NCBI GenBank assembly: GCA_013214885.1
Contig: JABSRS010000131.1
Coordinates: 1-8,484, forward strand
Direction of reading: 5' to 3'
DNA length: 8,484 nt
Source of the DNA: Gammaproteobacteria bacterium
Lineage (GTDB): Bacteria > Pseudomonadota > Gammaproteobacteria > Enterobacterales > Psychrobiaceae
Shown one piece after another: positions 1 to 5,249 of the stretch. Each line of letters starts with the position of its first letter. Position 1 is the stretch's first letter. The notes beneath the pieces were generated by a model. It was given only the letters and a program-made list of their open reading frames with translations, ran no database searches and was not told the DNA's origin. Position numbers and translations under genes: made by a program.

Positions 1-332
1 AAGAAATGGGCAGCGACAGTGCTAAACAAGACATTAAAGCCTTGCATCAGATCTTAAACTTACGGCCGTTGCCGTCAGCCATGGCATTAAAAAATGGTTT
101 AAATTTACTGGGTTCAGTTGATTTAAGGAATAAATTAACCGAGATAAAAGTGCCATTTCTTCGGATGTATGGTCGGCTTGATTCATTGGTGCCATTACGA
201 GCGGTCACAGCGATTGATAAGCTAATTAACCCCGACTCGAAGTATATTTTCCTCAAGGCGTCGCATGCACCATTCATATCGCATTGTGAAGAATTTGTCG
301 CGCAAATAGAAAACTTTGTTGGTTCTAATTAA
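1..332 (+). CDS. bioH: BioH, pimeloyl-ACP methyl ester carboxylesterase (3' end, 5' truncated)
   Basis: C-terminal part of the alpha/beta-hydrolase that cleaves the methyl ester of pimeloyl-ACP, releasing the free acyl-ACP used to start the biotin rings; cytoplasmic. The frame is open to the left edge (an in-frame GAA precedes the ATG at 6), so that ATG is internal and the start lies outside the window. Counting from it, about 108 residues are visible. They include the hydrolase signature FLRMYGRLDSLVP (51-63), whose Asp59 fits the catalytic acid, and KASHAPFISH (84-93), whose His87 fits the catalytic base. Both blocks closely match E. coli BioH (PFLRLYGYLDGLVP and AHAPFISH, from memory). The nucleophile Ser is upstream and not visible. 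The gene ends normally with TAA, and no other biotin gene follows it here. Confidence 0.93.
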   Translation, partial: EMGSDSAKQDIKALHQILNLRPLPSAMALKNGLNLLGSVDLRNKLTEIKVPFLRMYGRLDSLVPLRAVTAIDKLINPDSKYIFLKASHAPFISHCEEFVAQIENFVGSN

Positions 333-425
333 CCATAGTTATGATAGGGTTAATTAAGCGTTTTTCAAATTAGACTTTTAAATTAGGCAGGGGTTAGCCT
401 AACTTCCACCATGAAAAGGATTTTC
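333..425 (+). promoter_or_regulatory. Intergenic leader between bioH and the next gene
   Basis: AT-rich spacer after the bioH stop. It contains a perfect inverted repeat TTAGGC/GCCTAA (383-388 and 397-402, 8-nt loop) and the 5' arm of a second one (410-428). Neither is followed by a T-run, so a classical intrinsic terminator is not supported. A TTAAAT at 378-383 could serve as a -10 element but has no convincing -35. The AAGGA at 416-420, five bases before the ATG at 426, is the best ribosome-binding site in this stretch. Confidence 0.4.
383..402 (+). repeat. Inverted repeat, 6-bp arms (TTAGGC/GCCTAA)
   Basis: Perfect 6-bp arms at 383-388 and 397-402 enclose the loop AGGGGTTA. It is the first of three consecutive inverted repeats. 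It could help end bioH transcription or fold in the leader of the next gene, but no U-tract follows. Confidence 0.6.
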
Positions 426-428
426 ATG
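410..428 (+). repeat. Inverted repeat, 8-bp arms, holding a Shine-Dalgarno sequence and ATG
   Basis: CATGAAAA (410-417) and TTTTCATG (421-428) are perfect complements around the loop GGA. The ATG at 426-428 lies in the 3' arm, and the AAGGA Shine-Dalgarno candidate (416-420) spans the end of the 5' arm and the loop. If the mRNA folds this way, initiation at 426 would be partly hidden. The symmetry also places a second ATG at 411 in the same frame. Confidence 0.7.
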
Positions 429-476
429 AAATGCTCTAAAATGGCAACTTGCCCACAAAGTTGCGGCCATTATTGA
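426..476 (+). other. Short ORF of 16 codons with a good ribosome-binding site; probable displaced 5' end of the next gene
   Basis: ATG at 426 is preceded at 5 bp by AAGGA. Reading on gives MKCSKMATCPQSCGHY and a TGA at 474-476. The peptide looks unlike a functional product. Dropping one A from the AAA at 429-431 would join this start to the long frame beginning at 430, giving MNALKWQLAHKVAAIIDAF, a credible amphipathic N-terminal helix. The simplest reading is that this is the true translation start of the following gene with one extra base. A genuine Cys-containing leader peptide is the less likely alternative. Confidence 0.45.
441..470 (+). repeat. Inverted repeat, 7-bp arms (GCAACTT/AAGTTGC)
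   Basis: GCAACTT (444-450) and AAGTTGC (458-464) are perfect complements around a 7-nt loop. Alternatively, ATGGC (441-445) can pair with GCCAT (466-470) if GCG is bulged. It is the third inverted repeat in 90 bp and lies within the likely coding part of the next gene, so it may be partly coincidental. Confidence 0.5.
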
Positions 477-525
477 TGCCTTCGAAGTCTGTGACGTCAT
501 ACTTAATCCACAAAGTAATCAATCT

Positions 526-1131
526 TTGCAAGAGATAAAGCCAATCAAGGGACGAGTCTTTGATCGGGCAATTGTTCATATGTTTGAGTTGTTTTATGCC
601 TCGGTAATTGAGCGCTCCAGAAACCCTGCTAAATTAATTAAATCAGCACCCGAATTTTTTAATATCGTCCCGCGGGGAGAATTTTTAGATCTATTTTTAA
701 CAATGATTAAAAGACAATGTATTGGTAATGATGAGGTTGCTGTTTACACCGCTAAATTAGAAATGTTGTTAGATAAATATAACAATGAAGGTGACGTTGA
801 TTGGGATAGAGTTTATATCAGTGGTGAATTTTCTTCCTACTTATTTAGTTTATTTACGGTCATTTTTAGCCACATGAAGTCAGGAGAATATCCTGTGCCA
901 GCATTAAATAACGGCATGGCCGATAAGCATAGTCCAGAAAGAATTAACCTCGTGCTAAAACACATGTTAACTATCTGGGAGGTACAACAACAGGAATTGA
1001 TATTACGATTGAGCAATCGAAATCTATTGATCAAAAAATATAGAAAAAGCTGTCAATTTGGATACTATTGTTTAATAATTATACAGCTTAATATTTTAGG
1101 GGAACGTGATGAACATTCAATCTGCGTTTAA
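526..1131 (+). CDS. Unrecognised soluble protein; probable start at 426 displaced by a frameshift
   Basis: I do not recognise this family. The longest frame with a start codon begins at a TTG at 526, with no Shine-Dalgarno sequence, and gives 201 residues. The same frame is open back to 430 and adds 32 sensible residues (ALKWQLAHKVAAIIDAFEV and onward), so the TTG start is probably wrong. The natural start is likely ATG 426, one base out of frame. The product appears alpha-helical with no signal peptide or membrane segment in its main body; visible stretches include VHMFELFYASVIERS and SYLFSLFTVIFSHMKSGEYP. The last 27 or so residues after about 1041 (rich in Ile, Tyr and Cys, and running 23 bp into the next gene) look like untranslated sequence read by chance. 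One extra A in the A6 run at 1033-1038 would give a natural stop at 1041-1043. It could be a decaying gene, or an intact one with sequencing indels. Confidence 0.55.
   Translation: MQEIKPIKGRVFDRAIVHMFELFYASVIERSRNPAKLIKSAPEFFNIVPRGEFLDLFLTMIKRQCIGNDEVAVYTAKLEMLLDKYNNEGDVDWDRVYISGEFSSYLFSLFTVIFSHMKSGEYPVPALNNGMADKHSPERINLVLKHMLTIWEVQQQELILRLSNRNLLIKKYRKSCQFGYYCLIIIQLNILGERDEHSICV
1058..1085 (+). promoter_or_regulatory. Candidate sigma-70 promoter for the rod-like/metallopeptidase pair
   Basis: TTGGAT (1058-1063) and TATACA (1080-1085) are separated by 16 bp. They lie 24-51 bases upstream of the ATG at 1109, in an AT-rich stretch where the upstream frame no longer looks coding. No mapping data; judged by eye only. 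Confidence 0.35.
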
Positions 1132-1393
1132 CTCTGGTGTAACAGGGTTTAACAATGCTACTGAGCAAGCTGCCGAGAGTGGATCAAAAATAGCTCAGTA
1201 TACAACTTCACAGCCAGAAAACATCGGTCAGAACACGCCAAAAGTAGAGATTGAAACTCGAGTCGTCGAGCCTGTGGTGATCACTCAGGAGTTAGTCAAC
1301 TTAAAAGTTGCCGAGCATCAAGCGTTAGCGTCGGCCAAGGTTATTACCACCGCTGACGAAGTGTTAGGCAGTTTAATCGATACCAGAGTTTAA
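1109..1393 (+). CDS. Flagellar rod/hook-like miniprotein (94 aa)
   Basis: The start is the ATG at 1109, with AGGGGA (1098-1103) five bases upstream; a GTG directly before it is unlikely. Residues 1-30 (MNIQSAFNSGVTGFNNATEQ and onward, ending SKIAQ) resemble the N-terminal helix of flagellar rod/hook proteins. Residues 59-94, including VNLKVAEHQALASAKVITTA and DEVLGSLIDTRV, resemble their C-terminal helix (the family pattern ends in something like ADEMLGTLIDI). The central domain of FlgE, FlgF or FlgG is absent, leaving only a short linker. In true axial proteins the two ends pack into a coiled coil and mediate export and assembly, so this may be a minimal exported or self-assembling subunit. 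It has no Sec signal peptide and is not beside flagellar genes. The next gene follows after 18 bp, so they are probably co-transcribed. The similarity is clear by eye; the function is inferred. Confidence 0.75.
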   Translation: MNIQSAFNSGVTGFNNATEQAAESGSKIAQYTTSQPENIGQNTPKVEIETRVVEPVVITQELVNLKVAEHQALASAKVITTADEVLGSLIDTRV

Positions 1394-1411
1394 TTAAATT
1401 AGTTAACGATT

Positions 1412-2281
1412 ATGAATATTACAACAAATTTTCAAAATGTTAGCTTAGTAACGACTAATCCAGCCACCGACCGTGTAGTGCAGGAAAACTCCGTTCGACC
1501 AATTATTCCCGCAGCTGCTCCTGTCCAACCTAGCTTAAAAGAGCAGCCAGTGGCGGCGCAGCGTGACAAAGCCACGCCAAAAATCAGCACAACTCAAAAC
1601 CCAACCTACGATTTACCAACCAATGCGACACCGCAAGAAATTGAAGATGTCACAGAGCAAGAGCAGCAAGGCGGCCAGCAAAAAGATCAGCAACAAGACC
1701 AGCAAGCTGAGCAAGACAATAAATCGACATCTGACGAACCCGCTGGTCGATTTACACCTGCCGAACAACAAAAAATTAGTGAGTTAGAGCTGCGACATAC
1801 TGAAGTGATTGCACATGAAATGGCCCATTCTACCGTGGGCGGTCAATATTCAGGTGCTCCTAATTACTCTTATGAAACAGGGCCTGATGGCTCAAAGTAT
1901 GCGGTTGGAGGCGAGGTGGCGATTGATACCTCGCGAGTGCCTAATGACCCTCAAGCCACTTTAAGAAAAGCTCAACAAATAAAAGCCGCAGCACTGGCGC
2001 CAGCTGAACCTTCTAGTCAAGATCGACGGGTCGCCATGAAAGCGGATCAAATGGCCTCCCAGGCCCGCCAGGAAATTTTAGCCAGTGGCCGTGATGATGA
2101 ACAAACAACGGGTTACCGACCAAACCATGAAATTTCCTCAGAGAGCTTTAGCCGCCGAGTGGATTTATCGCAAAATGAACGTTTTCAAGCGACTCTGAAA
2201 AGTCGCTCTAGTCACATTAGTGCTTTTTACAAACAAGCCAGTTTACCGCCTCCAGCCCCGACATTCTCTAGCCAAATTTAA
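1412..2281 (+). CDS. Putative zinc metallopeptidase, SprA-related / CJM1_0395-like family (289 aa)
   Basis: Carries HEMAH at residues 135-139, a match to the HExxH zinc-binding motif with a Glu as the would-be catalytic base. It is followed by GGQYSGAPNYSYETGPDG (143-160) and YAVGGEVAID (163-172), where Glu168 could be the third metal ligand. This block, together with the later DPQATLRKAQQIKAAALAPA and MKADQMASQARQEI segments, fits a family named from memory as SprA-related putative metalloproteases. Residues 1-110 are low-complexity and probably disordered, with a Gln/Asp/Glu-rich run at 82-102. There is no signal peptide or membrane segment. The ATG at 1412 lacks a clear Shine-Dalgarno sequence and sits 18 bp after the rod-like gene's stop, suggesting translation coupled to that gene. 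Substrate and site of action are unknown. The stop codon overlaps the tex stop on the opposite strand. Confidence 0.75.
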   Translation: MNITTNFQNVSLVTTNPATDRVVQENSVRPIIPAAAPVQPSLKEQPVAAQRDKATPKISTTQNPTYDLPTNATPQEIEDVTEQEQQGGQQKDQQQDQQAEQDNKSTSDEPAGRFTPAEQQKISELELRHTEVIAHEMAHSTVGGQYSGAPNYSYETGPDGSKYAVGGEVAIDTSRVPNDPQATLRKAQQIKAAALAPAEPSSQDRRVAMKADQMASQARQEILASGRDDEQTTGYRPNHEISSESFSRRVDLSQNERFQATLKSRSSHISAFYKQASLPPPAPTFSSQI

Positions 2282-2292
2282 CGTTGTTTGGC
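2271..2292. terminator. Inverted repeat centred on two overlapping convergent stop codons
   Basis: GCCAAA (2271-2276) and TTTGGC (2287-2292) are perfect 6-bp arms with a 10-nt loop that contains both stop codons (2279-2281 forward, 2278-2280 reverse). The position suits a bidirectional terminator, but neither side has the T-run of a classical intrinsic terminator, and the 6-bp stem is short. Treat as a candidate only. Confidence 0.35.
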
Positions 2293-4575
2293 CTTAGCAA
2301 AAGCATTGGCCAAAGCACTATCTTGATTGTTATTACTATTTTTAGGTGTTGTTTGCTCTCGATTTCTGGTCGTTGCAGCGGGTTTTTCAATCACAGTGGC
2401 ATTAAGACGCATCGTTAATGCGATCCGCTTACGCTGACTATCAACCTCAGTAACTTTAACCTTAACCACTTGCCCTGTTTTAACCACTTCGTGGGGATCG
2501 CTAACAAACCGGTCGGCCAACGCTGAAATATGGACTAAACCATCTTGGTGCACCCCGATATCGACAAATGCACCAAAGTTGGTGACATTAGTAATGATCC
2601 CTTCAAGAATCATTTCTGGCTGTAAATCAGCGATTGATTCAATACCCTCTTTGAACGTTGCGGTGGTAAATTCAGGACGGGGATCGCGTCCTGGTTTGTC
2701 TAACTCAGTTAGAATATCGGTAATGGTTGGTAAACCAAATTGCGCAGTAATAAATTGGTGAGGATCTATTTTTTGTAGATCTGACTTATTACCAATTAAC
2801 TGGGCGACTTGAAGTTTTACTGCTTTGGCCATCGCATTAACTAAGGAGTATGCCTCGGGGTGAACGGCAGAGTTATCAAGCGCAGTCTTCCCTTGACGGA
2901 TCCTTAAAAAACCAGCGGCTTGTTGATAAGCTTTTGGACCAAGACGCGGTACTTTTAATAATTGCTTGCGATCGCTAAAGCGACCATTTTTTTCGCGGTA
3001 ATCGATAATGTTTTGCGCCAGGGTGTTATTAAGACCACTGACGTGGCATAACAAAGGGACTGATGCCATATTAAGGTCAACGCCAACGCCATTAACACAA
3101 TCCTCTATGACTTCCCCGAGTCGGGTCGATAATTGGCTTTGATTAACATCGTGTTGATACTGGCCGACTCCAATGGCTTTCGGTTCTATTTTAACCAATT
3201 CAGCTAAGGGATCTTGCAGTCTACGGGCAATCGAAACGGCCCCACGCAGTGAGACATCAAGTTGAGGAAACTCTTTGGCAGCCAATTCTGAGGCTGAATA
3301 AACCGAAGCTCCAGCTTCACTAACGATGATGCTGCTAAATGTTAACTGTGGGCTGTCTTTCCTACATTGTAAAACTAACTTGTCGGTTTCTCGTGAACCT
3401 GTGCCATTGCCAATACTCATCAATGACACATTATACTTAGTGACTAATGCTGTCAGGGTTGAGATTGATTGTTGCCATTGATTGCGTGGCGGGTGCGGAT
3501 AAATGGTGTCGGTCGCCAATAGCTTACCTGTGCCATCAACTATCGCTACTTTGACCCCTGTCCGGATCCCAGGATCTAATCCCATGGTGATCTTTTCGCC
3601 GGCAGGAGCGGCCATTAATAAATCGGATAGGTTCTTGGCAAAAACATCAATCGCATCTTGCTCAGCCAGCTCTTTTACTTTATTTAATAACTCATTCTCA
3701 AGACTTGGATAAATCCTGGTCTTCCATGCTTGATTAGCGACGTCAAATAGCCAGGTGTTGGTCTGATGGGCATTGATCTTGTATTGCGTTAATATCATGC
3801 CTAAACAGCGATTTGCTTGTTGATGAGGATCGCAATTTAATGTTAATTGTAGCGCGCCGTCATTGCGCCCTCTTAGCATTGCTAACACGCGGTGGGATGG
3901 TGCTTTTTTTAATGGCTCGGCGTGTTCGAAATAGTTGCGGTATTTATCAAGAACATGCTGTGCAATAGGGGGCTTCTTCTTGCGAGCTGGCTTGGTTTCA
4001 ATGTGACAATGTTGCCACATATAGCTGCGAATGCGAGGGAGTAATTGATGATCCGACGCCATTTGGTCAATGATAATAGCCATTGCACCGTCTAAGGCTT
4101 GCTCAAGGGTTTCGATGCCTTTAGCCTGATTTAGATATTTCTTGGCCGCTACTTTCGGAGCTAAATGACTCGACGTTAATAATTGCTGAGCTAACGGCTG
4201 TAACCCCGCCTCGATCGCTATTTGGCCCTTGGTGCGACGTTTAGATTTAAAGGGACGATAGATATCTTCTAATAAGGTTTTGTTGTCGACTCGGTGTATT
4301 TGTTGCTCGAGTGTTGAGTCGAGTTTTCCGAGCTCTTTAATACTATTAATAATGGAAACTTTTCGCTCACTCAATTCACGTAAATATTTTAATCGCTTGT
4401 CGAGATGCCTCAGTTGGGTGTCATCAAGACCGTTGGTCACTTCCTTGCGATAGCGCGCGATAAAGGGCACTGTTGAGCCATCATCTAATAAGTCGATGGT
4501 CACTTTAACGCTGTGGGGCTTAACATTAAGCTCCGTTGCTATCGTAGTGACTATATTTTCCATTATTTTATTCAT
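2278..4575 (-). CDS. tex: Tex, transcription accessory / RNA-binding protein
   Basis: Full-length Tex (765 aa; E. coli YhgF is about 773), a conserved cytoplasmic nucleic-acid-binding protein associated with RNA polymerase and transcription. Domains in order: an N-terminal helical region with the family motif TVPFIARYRKEVTNGLDD (35-52) and LLEDIYRPFKSKRRTK (101-116); a YqgF/RNase H-like fold starting at MGLDPGIRTG (331-340); a conserved block with VSLRGAVSIARRLQDPLAEL (441-460) and IEPKAIGVGQYQHDV (463-477); helix-hairpin-helix repeats at about 490-560 (KNGRFSDRKQLLKVPRLGPK, 529-548); and a C-terminal S1 RNA-binding domain at about 655-724 (VTNFGAFVDIGVHQDGLVHI, 663-682). The tail is low-complexity and basic. 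Two ATGs (codons 1 and 5) are possible starts; neither has a clear Shine-Dalgarno sequence. It is divergent from greB, unlike in E. coli where greB and tex run the same way. Confidence 0.96.
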   Translation of the reverse strand: MNKIMENIVTTIATELNVKPHSVKVTIDLLDDGSTVPFIARYRKEVTNGLDDTQLRHLDKRLKYLRELSERKVSIINSIKELGKLDSTLEQQIHRVDNKTLLEDIYRPFKSKRRTKGQIAIEAGLQPLAQQLLTSSHLAPKVAAKKYLNQAKGIETLEQALDGAMAIIIDQMASDHQLLPRIRSYMWQHCHIETKPARKKKPPIAQHVLDKYRNYFEHAEPLKKAPSHRVLAMLRGRNDGALQLTLNCDPHQQANRCLGMILTQYKINAHQTNTWLFDVANQAWKTRIYPSLENELLNKVKELAEQDAIDVFAKNLSDLLMAAPAGEKITMGLDPGIRTGVKVAIVDGTGKLLATDTIYPHPPRNQWQQSISTLTALVTKYNVSLMSIGNGTGSRETDKLVLQCRKDSPQLTFSSIIVSEAGASVYSASELAAKEFPQLDVSLRGAVSIARRLQDPLAELVKIEPKAIGVGQYQHDVNQSQLSTRLGEVIEDCVNGVGVDLNMASVPLLCHVSGLNNTLAQNIIDYREKNGRFSDRKQLLKVPRLGPKAYQQAAGFLRIRQGKTALDNSAVHPEAYSLVNAMAKAVKLQVAQLIGNKSDLQKIDPHQFITAQFGLPTITDILTELDKPGRDPRPEFTTATFKEGIESIADLQPEMILEGIITNVTNFGAFVDIGVHQDGLVHISALADRFVSDPHEVVKTGQVVKVKVTEVDSQRKRIALTMRLNATVIEKPAATTRNREQTTPKNSNNNQDSALANAFAKAKQR

Positions 4576-4659
4576 AAGTCGGGGATCATCTATCGTTATG
4601 ATTTCTAAAAATCTGAGTTTAGATTAGAATCAGGCTATGGCACAAGAGATAAAATAGAT
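4576..4659. promoter_or_regulatory. Divergent tex/greB intergenic region with a candidate greB promoter
   Basis: This 84-bp region must carry both promoters. Towards greB, TAGAAT (4625-4630) is a good -10, 17 bp after a poor -35 (TTTCTA, 4602-4607). Towards tex no pair stands out. A 5-bp inverted repeat ATCAT/ATGAT (4585-4589 and 4598-4602) lies 10-27 bases upstream of the tex start and could be an operator. The greB Shine-Dalgarno candidate is a weak AAGAGA at 4644-4649. Confidence 0.35.
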
Positions 4660-5136
4660 ATGAAAACCAATTTAGTAACACTAGCGGGCTGGAATAAGCT
4701 CGATCAAGAGCTAAAGTACTTATGGAAAGTTAAACGGCCAGAAGTGACTCGAGCGGTGTCTGCGGCTGCCGCTTTGGGTGATCGTAGTGATAATGCCGAA
4801 TATAAAGAGGGCAAAAGAGAGTTGCGTTCGATTGATCGTCGTTTACGATTTCTGATGAAACGACTCGATGAACTCACCATTGTTCACTATGCGCCATCCC
4901 AAGAGGGAAAAGTTTATTTCGGTGCTTATGTCGAGCTCGAAGATGAGCAGGGGCAACCAGCTAAATACCGGATTGTTGGGCCTGATGAAATCGATGTTGC
5001 CAATAACCATATCACCATCGACTCGCCAGTGGCTCGGGCCTTAATTGGTAAATCAGTTGATGATGAGGCGGTGGTGAAAACCCCCAATGGTGACAAGGTA
5101 TGGTATATCAATGCGATTACTTACCAAAAATCATAA
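4660..5136 (+). CDS. greB: GreB, transcript cleavage factor
   Basis: Binds in the RNA polymerase secondary channel and stimulates cleavage of the 3' end of backtracked transcripts, rescuing stalled complexes. Length is 158 aa, the same as E. coli GreB. An N-terminal coiled-coil hairpin (about 1-75) carries the tip loop LGDRSDNAEY (39-48), with Asp41 and Asp44 where GreA/GreB usually have Asp41 and Glu44. The C-terminal FKBP-like domain has KVYFGAYVELED (83-94), YRIVGPDEID (102-111) and the ITIDSPVARALIGKSVDDEA (118-137) signature. LKYLWKVKRPEVT (18-30) is characteristic of GreB rather than GreA, as is the basic hairpin. It is upstream of and co-directional with ompR across a 113-bp gap holding a separate ompR promoter candidate. 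Confidence 0.96.
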   Translation: MKTNLVTLAGWNKLDQELKYLWKVKRPEVTRAVSAAAALGDRSDNAEYKEGKRELRSIDRRLRFLMKRLDELTIVHYAPSQEGKVYFGAYVELEDEQGQPAKYRIVGPDEIDVANNHITIDSPVARALIGKSVDDEAVVKTPNGDKVWYINAITYQKS

Positions 5137-5160
5137 TACAATTAACCGTAATTCATAATA

Positions 5161-5173
5161 CTTTGTAACAAAG
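5161..5173. promoter_or_regulatory. Palindrome upstream of ompR, possible OmpR half-site
   Basis: CTTTGT-A-ACAAAG is a perfect palindrome with 6-bp arms. It contains GTAACA preceded by TTT, the core of known OmpR half-sites (about TTTTTGTAACA). It lies 37 bases upstream of the extended -10 at 5207, a position compatible with autoregulation of ompR. A tandem second half-site 10 bp downstream (TGTTAG) is only a poor match. Confidence 0.3.
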
Positions 5174-5186
5174 CTGTTAGGTTAAT

Positions 5187-5205
5187 CAGCGATATGCTTT
5201 CGCTG
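5187..5205. repeat. Inverted repeat CAGCG/CGCTG before the ompR promoter
   Basis: Perfect 5-bp GC-rich arms at 5187-5191 and 5201-5205 with a 9-nt loop, extendable outward by a T-G and an A-T pair. It could be a weak greB terminator or an operator overlapping the ompR -35 region. No T-run follows. Confidence 0.35.
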
Positions 5206-5206
5206 G

Positions 5207-5215
5207 TGTTATATA
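5207..5215 (+). promoter_or_regulatory. Candidate extended -10 promoter for ompR-envZ
   Basis: TG-T-TATATA is an extended -10 element, which can work without a good -35; none is visible 17 bp upstream (CAGCGA). A start of transcription near 5222 would leave a leader of about 28 nt. The ompR Shine-Dalgarno candidate is the weak GATGAG ending at 5240, nine bases before the ATG. Confidence 0.4.
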
Positions 5216-5249
5216 GTAAATAGAATAGATAACTGATGAGATTTAAACA

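Noticed and set aside
383..402. Intrinsic terminator of bioH
   Set aside because: The stem is only 6 bp and no T-run follows, so I list it as an inverted repeat.
1106..1108. GTG start for the rod-like protein
   Set aside because: The adjacent ATG at 1109 has better spacing from AGGGGA and gives the expected MNIQSA start.
1563..1787. A 74-residue Lys/Gln/Ser-rich frame on the plus strand
   Set aside because: It lies inside the metallopeptidase gene in another frame; its composition is a by-product of the Gln-rich coding sequence, and it has no ribosome-binding site or recognisable motif.
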